A stretch of 64,000 nucleotides of DNA from Tubiluchus corallicola (taxonomy: Eukaryota; Priapulida; Priapulimorpha; Priapulimorphida; Tubiluchidae), in NCBI GenBank assembly GCA_030141605.1, contig JAQGDQ010000510.1:86001-150000 (forward strand), written 5' to 3'. The translations under genes and the position numbers were made by a program. Under the pieces are notes generated by a model that made no database searches, was not told the origin of the DNA, and saw nothing but the letters and a program-made list of their open reading frames with translations. Numbering within the stretch: the first letter of the stretch is position 1; every line of letters begins with the position of its first letter. Positions 10,848 to 22,699 of this stretch are shown here, in pieces.

Positions 10848-11729
10848 GATTTGCCGTCTCCGTATCACTGCGATGAGCAATGTAAACTGAGAAGGAAAAT
10901 ACACGAAGTTTGCAAAAACATTCAAAAGAACGTCATTGAAAATAATCAACGTTACAAATTGTTTGCGTTAGTGGACGAACGTCACAAACTTGTCTATTGC
11001 TCTGTGCCTAAAGTTGGAACAAGCAATTGGTTACGAACCTTGATAGCTGTCAACAGTCGCAATGCTAGTATGCACCCAGAAAACGTATCTTTCTATACTG
11101 CACACTACAAATACAAGAATTATATTCGACATCTGAGCAGCTATGCTCAGACAGAGCAACAGAGGATTCTAGAAACGTACTTCAAGTTTTTGTTTGTCAG
11201 AAACCCGTATGAAAGAGTTTTGTCAGCATATAGATGCATTTTCACTCACGAACCAAGTATTTTCGATAAAAAAGTAGCAAAACACAGAAAAGTTCTAGCT
11301 AAATTGTACAGAGGTAAAGAGTATGAGAAAGCTGCAGAAGATATCCATATCACATTTTCTGAATTTCTTGAATATCTGACTGACCCAAGAACCAGATCTT
11401 ATGATCCGTTAAATATTGATCGTTTGTCTCGAATGGGGACGTTGAATCCACACTGGACGCCATACTTTGAATTGTGCAATCCATGCCTCATTGAATATGA
11501 CTTTATAGGCAAGCATGAAACAATGAACAAAGATGCTGCAACTGTACTGTCAAAAGCTGGTTTACATCATGTGAAATTTCCAAATGTTACAGAAACTCCA
11601 TATGGCAGAAGTGCGCAATATCTCGAGCACTTCTATAAACAAGTTGATCCTAAACTTATTGAGTCATTAGTGACTATGTACAATGTTGACTTTGACATGT
11701 TCAATTATGAAAAAGATGTTTCTTTGTAA
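10848..11729 (+). CDS. Carbohydrate sulfotransferase, HNK-1/C4ST type (CHST8-14), terminal exon
   Basis: Golgi PAPS-dependent sulfotransferase of the Sulfotransfer_2 family, which sulfates chondroitin/dermatan GalNAc or HNK-1-type glycans. A TTGTTGTTCAG acceptor ends at 10847 and the exon opens in phase 0 with DLPSPYHCDEQCKLRRK; 293 residues run to the stop at 11729. The 5'-PSB loop is YCSVPKVGTSNWLRTLI (family usually PKVGCTNW), the 3'-phosphate site is FLFVRNPYERVLSAYR, and the conserved C-terminal block reads NPHWTPYFELCNPC then EYDFIGKHETM. Vertebrate relatives are about 350-420 residues, so the exon holds the whole catalytic domain and misses the cytoplasmic tail, membrane anchor and stem, which must lie upstream. 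Reading that could continue 5' of 10848 (from 10746) is a low-complexity intron frame. Which CHST paralogue is closest cannot be decided by eye. Confidence 0.87.
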   Translation, partial: DLPSPYHCDEQCKLRRKIHEVCKNIQKNVIENNQRYKLFALVDERHKLVYCSVPKVGTSNWLRTLIAVNSRNASMHPENVSFYTAHYKYKNYIRHLSSYAQTEQQRILETYFKFLFVRNPYERVLSAYRCIFTHEPSIFDKKVAKHRKVLAKLYRGKEYEKAAEDIHITFSEFLEYLTDPRTRSYDPLNIDRLSRMGTLNPHWTPYFELCNPCLIEYDFIGKHETMNKDAATVLSKAGLHHVKFPNVTETPYGRSAQYLEHFYKQVDPKLIESLVTMYNVDFDMFNYEKDVSL

Positions 11730-12330
11730 CTAAACGCAGAACTTAATTCACATATTACACTAGGCCTAAGACAAGTTCGATTGCAAAATTTAATGATACG
11801 TCTAATTACTGCTCAGCCAAATAATGACTGCACTGTTTCTTACTATTAGTGTTTTCTTTCGCATTTTTTTCGCAAATTCTTTCGCTAGTGATGGCAGACA
11901 AGCTCTACGTATTGCGATAACTTGCGAAAGAAAGCTCTCTACTCAGAATGTTCCGTTAGGCAGTGCTCTTCTCCGTAAGTACGAACCCAGCGTTATGACT
12001 TATGACGCATTATGATCTGTTACATTTGCGATACGTAGTTATCTATACGTAGTTAGATAAAAGCTTTATCTAAAAGGCACAGGTGACAGAAGTGTGTAAA
12101 AAAGTTATGTTTCTTAAATGTGCGTGAAAGACAATGAGGCAGTCCAGATTGACCAAATGACCATTAGATATATTCAACAAAACCATGTTAATGCTGCTGA
12201 ATCCGAGCCCCTTACCTTGAATAGAGTCATTGACCTCGTTTGGGGCGATTAGTATAAAGAAAAGGCCAAGTTAGCGTTATATATTATTGTTTTTAGTTTT
12301 AATGTGCAGTTACTAATGCAAACTTTAACA
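11730..12330. other. 3' flank of sulfotransferase gene
   Basis: Holds the 3' untranslated region and an intergenic spacer. The open frame at 11824-12015 begins in a phenylalanine-rich stretch and has no recognisable domain. Confidence 0.35.
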
Positions 12331-12334
12331 AAAA

Positions 12335-12550
12335 AAGTGCCCTGTCACGGTAGTACTTTGTATCTCAAAGCTGACGCAGATCAGCAATCGGGTAATACAA
12401 TGCTTCGCATTCCGGACTATATCTATAACAATCAGTCGACTTCTACGGCAGTTAGGAAACTAAATTTTGGTACAAAAATGTCCTGTCATGGTAGTACCTC
12501 ATATCTCAAAGCTGGCGCTAATCAGTAATCGAGTTATGCAATGCTTCGCA
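12335..12550. repeat. Diverged 141-bp direct duplication
   Basis: A segment of about 75 bp starting TGCCCTGTCACGGTAGTAC (about 12338) recurs 141 bp later starting TGTCCTGTCATGGTAGTAC (12479), both running to AATGCTTCGCA. The copies are in the same frame of a 74-codon open frame (12304-12528) and repeat a CHGST.YLKA peptide. No known family was recognised. Confidence 0.7.
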
Positions 12551-12764
12551 ACTTCGCAATAACTTCTGATCGCTCAACTTACGGAATTTCAGGCTAAGCT
12601 CCATGTCTTTAGCTTCATTGTCCTTCAACCTAATTTCTTTATGTTCAGCTGCTAATTTGTCAACTTGTTCATTCCCAAAAATCTTCTTTGCTCAGTTTGT
12701 TGAGTGACCCAAAACTTCCTTTGATGCTTGCGTGCACGCATTAACAGTGTTAGTTTAAACATAA

Positions 12765-15700
12765 TTTATTTAGGATTGGATCAGACAGTTTGTACAACAT
12801 GATTTAAGATCCTCACCACAATAGACTTTATACACTATTTACAAAAACATTTACAGTAAGAATTGACCATACTTAACTTTTAGTATACTAAAGTTTTACT
12901 TACAGTGATACATTAGACATTAGTAAAAAATGACGGTTAGTAAATATTAATGTACGATTATTTAAGAATGATGCATTTTATATCAGATAGAAACTACTGG
13001 AAGCGTTTAGTACATAACATAAAGTCATATATACATTGGAATATTTTACAGATAGCAACATAGTTAAATTCATCTTTACCGAATAATAACAACTTCAACA
13101 GATCATTATTTCCTAAAACAGTTACATTAACGTTTTCGGGCAGAAGCATTGCATTTAATTCATCAAACATAATTACCCTAGCTAGTTGATGCAATGGGCA
13201 GTGCAACAAAAAATGTTCAACAGACTCAAATCGAAATCCGCAGTTACAATTCGGCAATATTGGATGACCGTTATTATCTTTACAGCTTTTAGAGAAAAGG
13301 TCATAGTTTAGCTGCGAAAATCCGATTCTCATGCGCGTATGATGCACTGATATTGGAGGTTTACCAAATGAAAAATGTTTCTTACGCAACGAAAAACTTA
13401 AATGAGATTTGAGCTCTTGTTTGAATTGTGAAATGGATGCAATTTCACGAATGTTCTGTGGTAAGTTGTTCCACATGTTAATGGTCGATATGAAAAACGA
13501 TTTTTCACTGCTAACAGAACGGCAATTAAAATTTCTGTATTTAGTACCACTGCGTATATAATAGGGGGTAACTTCGTTAACCTTTGGCGGCAGAATTGCA
13601 CTTAAATAGTGGGGCACTAAGTCATTGATTATTTTGTAAAAAAAGACATAGGCGATGATAATGAAAGCGTGTCACTAATTTAGTGAAGCCGCTATCAGAC
13701 AAGATACTTGCAGGGGAAGATCGAAACATAGCGCCAGAACAGATTCTAGCAGCAGTTAGCTGAATATTTTCTAACAAACGTATACTGTTTTCACTGCATC
13801 CTGACCATACTACGTTACCATATTCGATGGCAGGGAGAATAGTCGTAATGAATAATCGTTCCCGCGTAGCTCTGGGCATATTAACTGACACACGTCGAAA
13901 GTTGTTTAGCTTTAGATTTGCTTTGTCTACCATTTTTGAGACGTGATAGTTCCAGTTCAGGTCAGATGTAAGATGAACACCTAAATGTTTGTGAACATTT
14001 ACAGTTTTCAGTGCAGTATTAGATAAGTACAGAGTAGGATATTGAGGAGCATTGGATTTACGGGAGAAAAGCATGACTTCGGTCTTATTGGGATTAAATT
14101 TAACCAACCAACGTTTGGCCCAGTTTTCAATTATTTCTAAATCTGCGTTTAAGCGATTTGCTGATGTATATGGGTCATCCTTAAACGAATCCATTAAAAC
14201 CGTATCGTCTACAAAAAGGCGAATATCAGATTGAATGTCTTCTGTTATATCATTAACATACACTAAAAATAGAAGGGGTCCTAAGATAGAACCTTGGGGG
14301 ACGCCAGATAAAAGTGACTTCGCATCAGATGTATTACCGTTTAGCGTTACTCTTTGTGTTCGGTTTCGAAGGTAAGATGATAGCCAAGACAGAAGTTGGC
14401 CACTTACTCCATACTGCTTTAATTTGAATATCAAGCCTACATGAAACACATTATCAAAAGCTTTACTGATGTCCAGAAAAACGCTACAGATTTCAGCACC
14501 GTCGTCTAGACTTGTATACAAATTGTGAACGATTGAAACTAGCTGGTTGATGGTGCTATCGTTTGATTTGAACCCCGAGTTCTTTTCCGTCAAAAAGTTA
14601 TTATCAATAGCAAAGTAGTTATACATCTGATTAAAGACAACGCGTTCTAAAATCTTGGACATACATGAAAGTAGCGCCACGGGTCTGTAGTTCGAAACAA
14701 GCTGTCTATCTCCGCCTTTGTGTATGGGGCAGACATTTGCAACTTTCCACAAGCTAGGGAAATGACCTGACTGTAATGAGAAGTTAAATAATCGGGTTAA
14801 TGGGCTTGATAATGAGTCTGCACAAAGCTTAAGTACTTTTTTGCTAATTCCATCATGACCTACAGATTTGCTCGTATTGACGTTATTTAATAGTGTTTTC
14901 ACTAAATCTTCGTGTACAGTAATGTGTGACTGTATGTACCAGTCTTCGATACGAATCTGGGTAATGAAGCATTTGAAATGTTCAAGCGGCACTGCTGGGC
15001 AAAGTAATTGTTAAATGCATTGCACTTGGAAATCGCATCACTTATGACAACACCAGCTTCATCTATAATGGGAGGAATAAAATAGTCACACGTATTTTTG
15101 TAAAAACTTTTAGTAATTTCCCACCAGACTTTAGGGCATGTTTCAGGATTCAATAGCTTCTCGTTCAGTTTGTCTGAATAGTCACGTTTGGCTTTTTTAA
15201 CAGCATTGTTGCACTTATTTCTAATAGTAGTATAGGACTGCCACGAAGCATTCGTCCTGTTTAATTTCTAATTTCTGTGCGCCTTTTCTTTTTGTACTCT
15301 AAGCTTTCGAACGTGACTATTCATCCAAAGCTTATCGCGTGGGCGTATTGTTACAATTTGATTAGGCACACAAGAATCAATCATTTTCACTAGATTGTCA
15401 ACAAATAATTGAAAAACAACATCAACAGATTCATTTGAAAACATAGCCTCCCAATTTGCATCAGAGATTTGTTGATTTAATGCTGGCCAATCTGCTAAAT
15501 TATAATTATATACCTTCCTTTTGAAAGCACGACGTTCTGGAGTTTTCACACAAATTTTCCCAAAAATAGGGTTATGATCGCATGTAAAGATTTGTGGAAG
15601 CACACCGTAGTTAGTAAATAATCTAGGTGAGTCTGTGATAATCAAATCCAGAACAGACTTTGACGTACTAGTTACTCGAGTGGGATCAGTAATTAACTGG

Positions 15701-16125
15701 AACAATTGATTTTGTACAACAAAATTATTTAATTTAGGGCCCATTGGATTTTCGTTTAGCTCTGCCTGGTCCCAGGCTTTACATTTGGCGTTAAAGACGC
15801 CAACAAATACAATGCTATACTGGTGCTTAGGTTGAGAGGTTAGTAGGTTATTGTAAGATTCATCTAGTGCTGCAATAAATCGGTCTTCACCTGCTGCATC
15901 TTGGGATGGGGACCTATAACAAATGCACATATATAGTGTACTGTCCTTTAAACTGATCTCTATCCACATAAATTCAAACAGATTCTGTGGCAACAACTCA
16001 GTCCGTGTTTTAAAATGTATGTGATTGGCCGCATAAAATGCTACTCCACCACCATTTCTGTCCCGATCTTTTCTGACTGGATCTTGGAACAGTGTTATCC
16101 ATAATCCTGGGAAAATTCCTCACGT
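12765..16125 (-). mobile_element. LINE, CR1/Jockey-like ORF2 (EN + RT + C-terminal domain), 5'-truncated and broken
   Basis: Longest LINE copy in the window. Minus-strand order: endonuclease (about 16065-15268; NGGGVAFY, ICYRSPS, IVFVGVFNAK, LDLIITD, CDHNPIF), linker (15153-14902), reverse transcriptase (14992-13622; LNNVNTSKSVGHDGI, NYRPVALLS, FLDISKAFD, SGVPQGSILGPLLF, LFVDDT) and C-terminal domain (13617-12994) with CNCGF.FESVEHFLLHCPLH, the Cys/His knuckle typical of these elements. Then come an AT-rich 3' UTR and AATAAATT near 12770. Broken frames near 16065, 15260, 15000 and 13620 make it inactive. Two catalytic motifs are altered: GDFN is GVFN in the endonuclease and FADD is FVDD in the polymerase. 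The 5' end stops near 16125, as expected of 5' truncation. Confidence 0.93.
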
Positions 16126-17809
16126 CAATTCATTAAATTGGATTATCAGTGAATGAAATAATTACGTAACAACAACTTGACTAAGGAAATGACAATCGCT
16201 TTTTGTGTCTTACAGGTTTTAAAATTTAATCAATTTAGACGTGTATAACAAAGATGGGAAAACGACTAGTGTCAGTTTACAATTTTCAACAATTCATGTT
16301 ATTATATCAGAGAGACCTGTTTTACTTTTCAAATAAGAATCATTCATTGTGTGTGTTGATAGATCTAAGCTTGGTCACCCACCCAATTACATGCGCCATC
16401 TGAATAATCCTAGGATCTTAGACGATAAATTTCCTTGCATTTTTACTAAACTAGACTGTCTTTAACAAATTTTGTTCAGAGTTGTATTTTGCAGTTATTA
16501 TTAAACATTATAATTTCTGTTTATGTAAAGGAAGCTGTTAGTGGTTTTGCATAAAATAAGTTAAGATAAGATAAGATATAATGATCTAACAGTACTGAAC
16601 ACAGTAGTAAATGGTTTGAGCTCAACACTTTTATCATGCCAGTAAAATTCATTTGTAATCCATTAAATGAATAGATATTTTTTTCTAATTCAAAGAAGTT
16701 TCCTTTTTAGAAAATGTAGTTATGAGCCATTTCAATGATTATGTAATGGGGTGCAATTTGTTGATAATAAAAGCTCTCTTTGTGCGCTATAAAAAACGCT
16801 TCAAGGTTGGCCATTGCCCAGTGTTTTCCAATACATAAAGCATGGGAAATATCCTGGAAAAATTCCCTAGATTAATTTAAAATGAAGGACTGTAATTATC
16901 ACTAAAATTTAGCCACTATTATGCTGTCGATGTGAATTAGTGAAAATTACAGCTGTTCTTTGTGTGAGGCATCTGTAGCTGAAGTTATGAACAGGTTTAT
17001 AAATTTAATGGAGGCATTTTTTGCAATTAACATGATTACAGTGACTCAAGTTGTCTGGTTTACAAAATTTAATAAGTTGAAAAATTGATGTAAACTTTTG
17101 TACAGAGCAGAGAGCGCATTGGAAAAAGATTTCTTAAAGTTTCATCAGATGATAATTGCACAAATATTCGCCCTGCTTGTGTTGAAAATTACTACATTGC
17201 TGTCTCACTCGCTTATGTGTATATATAGTATTGTGACGGCCCCATAGGTCTATGGTGCCTCACTCCAATACCAGCATCAATTTGAGCTATATTCGCCCTT
17301 GCACCGCTGTTGTTATTACTGTTATTGCTTGTAACTACCTCATAGTAGCCTACTGTTTATAGCTACCTTGTTTGAGCATAGACAGTAATACACATTTAGT
17401 TTGTTCTAGCCCTTCCCCCCTTACAGTGATAATCGCTCATTCTATGAAGCACTTGCTTGACACTGACCTATTTTCTGATCGCCGTTACCTGCATGGAAAT
17501 AGACAGTCAGTCTGGGCTATGCAACGTTCAATTACATACACGTCAAAAGTCGTTGAAATGCTTTCACCTTTTAACTAGCCCCGACAAACGTAGAATGATT
17601 GTCAGCAGTTTGATGCTTTGAACCTTTATTGTTCCAAATGACACTAATGAATGAAGCGCTAGGTGCAAGAACTAGTTGCAGTGTAATTGTTATGGAGGAA
17701 CAGGGTACACCCGCTATGAGATGGTGATTAGTGGCCGTATTTGATGGAGTAGTAGATAACCACACCTGGTGAGACCATCTTAGTGGTGGAAGTCGGCCTC
17801 CGAGTTATT
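16126..17809. other. Intergenic, nothing firmly recognised
   Basis: AT-rich spacer. A sequence beginning TGTGACGGCCCC at about 17233 resembles an LTR start, but no matching CGTCACA end or target duplication was found. The small open frames at 17372-17765 have no domain. Confidence 0.35.
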
Positions 17810-18013
17810 AGAGTCATCAGGGCCTATTTCGGGGGGGGGGGGGGTAAGTGGGGATACTTCCCCGGGGCCTCACCCTCCAGGGGGGCCTCGCGCCGAGGTA
17901 ACATTTTTTTGCTTTATGCGAACTTTCAATTGTTCATTCCTTTAACAACTGTGTGCCTCACACGCCCCACTTTCCCGGGCCTCGCTTAGGCTGAAATAGG
18001 CCCTGAGAGTCAT
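17810..18013. mobile_element. hAT-type MITE with 8-bp target-site duplication
   Basis: The element spans 17818-18005 (188 bp). Its ends are perfect 13-bp terminal inverted repeats, CAGGGCCTATTTC at 17818-17830 and the complement at 17993-18005. It is flanked on both sides by AGAGTCAT (17810-17817 and 18006-18013). An 8-bp duplication with CAGGG-type ends is the hallmark of hAT transposons. The interior is GC-rich, has a G14 run (17831-17844) and no transposase, so it is non-autonomous. Confidence 0.9.
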
Positions 18014-18177
18014 TGCTTGAGAGGATTGCCATACGAGTGACTCTTGGAATTCCCAGGACCAATGATGGGAGTACGCTTTTGGTGAGCGACAGATACCAGT
18101 CGTCAGGAGCTCCTTTCTTGCTCTTTGTGGTGAACAGGACTTGTTGAGAAACCTGCCGGCCATCCGTTGTTAAAACG

Positions 18178-18790
18178 TTGTTAAGGAAAATACAAGATGA
18201 AATAGCACCGATTAAAAGTAACATGATAACATTTTCGATAGAAGTTAAATCATTGAAGGAAGAAAACAAACAACTAAGAAAAATGTGTAGCGAATTAAAA
18301 GCCATTGCCGAGAAACAACAAATGTATTTAAATAGCGTCCTATCACAGAAGAAGAAACGTCATTGTGACCTGGCTGATTTGGTGCGAAATAAGGCTTAAA
18401 AACTGATGAAGAGAAAATCGGAGTCCTCTTAAGCGAACTACAGTTAGTCCCACAGTTAGGAGATCATGCAAAATCAGAGGCTGAACAAGAAAAATGAGGC
18501 AAATGAACATCAAAACCGAACTACCCGACCAAGGACAATCATTATTAGCTACAACAACCAACAGTTGTCAAAAAAAAGATGATAGACAGTGCTAAAAAGT
18601 TAAATGTCTCTAATATAAGCACGCAAAATAATCTTCAATCACGATCTGACTGAAGAAATTATAAATGCTAATGTTGAGCTGAGGAGCAAACTGAAAGAAG
18701 AAAAAGCGGAGAATAGCACGTTAAAATATACTGCTAGGAAAAAACATCATCAGACGTGGGGGGTTATATTTAAAAGTTCTTGCAACCGTT
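18178..18790 (+). mobile_element. LINE ORF1 remnant with coiled coil
   Basis: The frame at 18178-18399 is a heptad-type coiled coil (LRKIQDEI, EVKSLKEENKQLRKM, LKAIAEKQQMYL) as in the N-terminal part of LINE ORF1 proteins. Downstream, shifted pieces continue to about 18780 (AKKLNVSNIST, then a segment rich in Leu, Lys and Glu ending KYTARKK), matching the distal ORF1 layout. Several frameshifts and stops; the 5' end abuts the region downstream of the MITE. Confidence 0.55.
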
Positions 18791-18939
18791 TAAACTAATT
18801 AAGTAACCAGCGATTTTAATTTACTAAAAAAACTTGTTCATGGAATGTATTCCGCCAGTAATGGACGTAAGGATATGTAATGCAATAAGTCTGCTTAAGT
18901 CTAAAAATGTCTAAGATTTGATATAATACCTATTAGTTT

Positions 18940-19560
18940 ATCGGTTTTGTAAATTACGCGTTGAATATGTGCGGATCAATAGAGTTTATTATCAATAATA
19001 AGGTCCAAATATTTGATACTAGTAACTTCGTCTAAGTATTGGCTATTAATCTTTACGCACAATTTACTTGTCCCGTGAATGTTAGCTTTTATTTGACTAG
19101 ACTTGATTATCATTAACTAAGTTTTTTTGTAATGACAGTTAATTTAAGATCCAAGCGTTTACCTTGTTTAATTCATGATTAACTGATTTTTGCAATTTTG
19201 TTGGGATAGTTTTGGAGAGGAAAAGTTTAGTATCATCTGCAAAAAGTCTTGTTTGAAAATTAGAACAATTAGGTAAGATTAATATAGAGTAGGAATAACA
19301 ATTGTTTGAGTGGATCCTTGGGGTACGCTAGGTAGCTACCAAGTGATGGGTAGGGATTTTGAATATATGTCATTGACTGCTTTGAACTGTTTTCTGTTAG
19401 TAAGGTATGAAGCAAAAAAGGAATATACCAACCATCTTATACCATGTTAATGTTCAAAATCCTTATTATTTAATGTTCAAGTTTGTTGAACTAGCAAACA
19501 ACATGTTAGACATATTTTATCGAACTGTATCGAGTAATTTATTACTAGTGTAGAGGCCGA
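18940..19560 (-). mobile_element. LINE reverse transcriptase fragment
   Basis: Read on the minus strand across several frames: ASYLTNRKQFKAVNDIYS (about 19420-19370), SVPQGST (about 19325), LFADDTKLFLSKTIPTKL (about 19245), then LDEVTSIKYL (about 19040). These are RT blocks 4-7 and the start of the thumb in correct order. It contains many stops and frameshifts, so it is an old copy of a family different from the 12.8-16.1 kb element. Confidence 0.75.
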
Positions 19561-20280
19561 ACCCACCCACATTTGTCATCGTCACACTTATATATCACAC
19601 TTAGGTAATTGGGTATATCACCTGACAACGGTATATCATTTTTAAATGGGACACTCATAACGCTATAATGTCAGGCGGGCCATTAAAATGCGTTCTAACA
19701 TCCAACCAATCTGAAAAATTCTTATTTAAACTACACATTGAAATGAACAAAAGCAGATTTTAGGATTTTTTATGTTTTATGTAACTATGATTTTTTGTCA
19801 AAGTGAAAATTTTTGTGTATTTGCTTTCATAACTAGGAGTATAATTATTAGAGTCACTATCACTATCATCGCATTTGAAGGACAAGAAAAGGTATCTGAA
19901 GTAGGTTTCACAAAAATCGCCTTAAAAATTATATTACTTTATAGCAATTTTATGCGTATATCTTACTCGCATTGAAATTAATTTTAGTTTGTTTTTATTT
20001 TAAATTTTCTGTAATACTGTTCCGATGGCTACCCACAACGTAAATCAGGGGAAGAAAAGGAATGTTAAATTATGTCTCAAAAAAACTTTCCATGCAAATC
20101 TAGATTATTATAACATAGCGTTTCGCTCACCTGCTACAAATCTCATGTAACTCGAAAAGAAAATGTTTAATTATTTAAACGTTTTCACCAATTTGTAAAA
20201 TGTCACTGACTCACCCTCCAGGGTGAACCACTCACTAACCAAAAACTTACTTTTAATCATACTGACAAGATACAGTAATT
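19561..20280. other. Intergenic, nothing recognised
   Basis: AT-rich DNA without recognisable coding or repeat structure; the frame at 19772-19975 is hydrophobic low-complexity. Confidence 0.35.
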
Positions 20281-20289
20281 TAAAATTTC

Positions 20290-20560
20290 ACTTATTTCAC
20301 GTGTGTCCTACGAATACTCTGATTATTTTTCCAAACTTTACAAAATGTTATCTGAACTTGTTTCAAATGACCTGTCGTGAAAATGGCTGCGCCTAACGAT
20401 CATCACGGGAGTTTAATTTGCCATTTTTCATACAGCGTGAGTGCCGATTGAAGTCCTGTATGTAAAAGGCAGTATGTAAGTGATATAAACTTCCAAGACG
20501 AATTTTTTAAGCTTTATGTTTATGAAGGGTTTTCCTGTACTCTAAAGTTGAGTAGAGTGG
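20290..20560. repeat. Dispersed repeat, copy A
   Basis: Shares TGTCCTACGAAT(A/G)CTCTG (about 20305), GCAGTATGTAAG.GATATAAA (about 20470) and a T-rich segment ending TTTATG(A/G)AG with 49960-50060. The last part also resembles 35980-36010. Copy A has about 140 extra bases between the first two blocks. Nature unknown; no ends or target duplications were defined. Confidence 0.45.
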
Positions 20561-20913
20561 AACTTTCACTAAGTGAAGGTAAATTTTCTAAAAACGAGTC
20601 GGAAATATCATACAAAAAATTGCCTTAAACATCATGTTCTTGTGTTTGAAAAGGTAACATAGAATCGAATTTTTTACAAAAGTAGTGCGCATTTAACATT
20701 GCTAATGTATGAAACTGGTTTAAAGCAAACAAGTGCATTTTAAATGCAAAAAAACAGTTACATAATGTTCTTTTCTGGTTTAGTCTAGAATTATCAGAAC
20801 AAATATTACATACAGGCACAAAATATTAACAATTTTATGTTACCTTGATCTAATAGTATTTCTTGTTAAAGTCTTGCAGGGTTTTCTCATTTATTATTTA
20901 ACTTGTGTTTTCA

Positions 20914-21499
20914 TTATTCTTCTGCGTAATCTTTTCCATAATTTGACCACTGATATTTTAAGTGATGAGTTTTTTTGTGTTCTAGACACTGGCGAAAAAG
21001 TTCCCGCAATTTTCGTCGAAGCCATTCATTTCTATTGATTTTTTGGCAAATCAAAGAGAATGCTAGTAGAGTCTCATACTTCCTTGCGCTTCTTGTATAC
21101 TTGGTCTCAAAGCAGTCATCTGGTAAATTTGGCAATAATCTTGGGCTCATCCTTTCTATTGTGGTGTAGTCTGTATGCTGTACTCACATCCTGTTCTGTC
21201 AGCATAACTACTAACGTGCCACGTACTTTACGTTCTACAACGGTGTTTTTCTCGTTCAACTTAGGCATATCACTAAATTCCAAACAATTTCGTGGGTTGT
21301 CCTGCTTCAAGCTATCAAGATCCTCATTTTTCTGCTGTATCTTTTGTTGTAGTGCAGATACTGTAGATTCTAGGGCTTTCACTTTGTCAGTTAAATTGTT
21401 TACTTGAAAAGCCACCTTTCTAAATTCTTTAAAACTGTCACAAACATCCTGCCGCGAAAGTTTCATTTCTTCCGTTTCTTTAGTAAATTTTTGAACCAA
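20914..21499 (-). mobile_element. LINE ORF1 remnant (coiled coil + RRM-like)
   Basis: Two overlapping frames on the minus strand. The first (21499-21116) has a coiled coil (VNNLTDKVKALESTVSALQ) followed by the ORF1 nucleic-acid-binding region: NPRNCLEFSDMPKLNE, then STAYRLHHNRKDEPKIIAKF. The second (21150-20914) continues it after a frameshift with RRKLRELFRQCLEHKKTHHL and KYQWSNYGK, the usual C-terminus. It lies 3' of a LINE ORF2 C-terminal piece on the same strand, the wrong order for one element, so the two are separate insertions. Confidence 0.75.
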
Positions 21500-21785
21500 A
21501 TTGTTTATCTAGCCATGTAATCCATTAATCGGGCTCTATAACCCTTTAATAGCTGCTCATATTGTTTTTTGAAGGTTTTTCGCAGTAGTTTGGTCCGTCA
21601 GGTTTGTTAAAATTATGGATTTCTTCTTTCCAAAATAGGGAGTAAAACAGTTTTCATTTTTTTATTTTCATCTAATTTATTAAGTAGTTTCTTGGGTGAA
21701 AACTACTTATATCAAACTTGTTCAAAGCCATAATATAACATTCGCATAATATAAACGTAACAAAAGTAGTCCAGCAAATGAGTTC

Positions 21786-22690
21786 TCAACTCAGCTTTGG
21801 TTGACGTACATAACTATCATAAGGTTGGCTAATGACATTTAACCAGTAGCGGATATTATCCTTAATTATTTTAATAAAAATGGGGAAACGGCCCAGTTCT
21901 GCCCTAGTCGCATATTTGCTTAATTTGTTACTGACATTCAAAAGAAATCTGCGTAATTTAATATTATGGCACACTGTAAAATTTAGTTTTGGGGAATTGG
22001 TTTTAATTTCAATAATGCTAGGTCCACACAAGAGCCACATAGCATGATAAGTTCTAAAGCATGTTCAAATAATTTCATAATAGTATTTCGGTTTGCGCAA
22101 TTTGAGATGTACTTTTTCATGCAGCAAAAAGCTTTTAGGCCTTTGTCTTTTAGTTTGGTACAGCATTGCCTGAAAGTATTTGCAGGATCGGAATAGCAGA
22201 TCCATTTTACGTTGCACTAACATGCAGAACTCTTCAACATCAAGCCGCGCTGTGGGTTTGATGTTGCATTCGTGGGGCAGTAATCTATTAGATACATACA
22301 GTATAGTTTTACTTTGCTCTGTTTTCAGTGAAAATTCATCGCGAGTAAAGAAATTCAGAAACTCGGTACTTCAATAAACCAGCAATAAGTGCTATATTTT
22401 TTATATTATGTACACGTCTACTTATCATATTGGGGATGCTGGCTGTCAATTCAACATTGCAGTAGGTAGCTGCATTGCAGGGCAGACTCACCTGCAGCAA
22501 GCGTTGCCTTACTGTGCACATTGCGTAGTATCTTACCACGTTCGAACGGCTGCCAAAAGAAATGAGTTAGAGTAATTTGGAAACTCGAAAATTTTTTGCA
22601 GAAATCAAGCCTCACAATTACAACTTGTGACTTGGCAGGTTGAAGTTTTACATATGCAGCACTAGAAAGAAAATTTAATACTCTTTCCAA
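21786..22690 (-). mobile_element. LINE ORF2 C-terminal remnant
   Basis: Minus-strand pieces in several frames: AYVKLQPAKSQVVIVR (RT thumb, about 22660-22610), ALIAGLLKYRVSEFL, PHECNIKPTAR and VQRKMDLLFRSCKYFQAMLY (about 22280-22150), then FLLNVSNKLSKYATRAELGR (about 21940) with FPIFIKIIKDNIRYW. The last is the LNVSK...YGELGRFPL motif common in invertebrate LINE C-termini. At least four frame breaks. Confidence 0.65.
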
Positions 22691-22699
22691 GACATGTTG

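Noticed and set aside
17233-17780. LTR starting TGTGACGGCCCC
   Set aside because: No complementary CGTCACA end or flanking duplication was found downstream.
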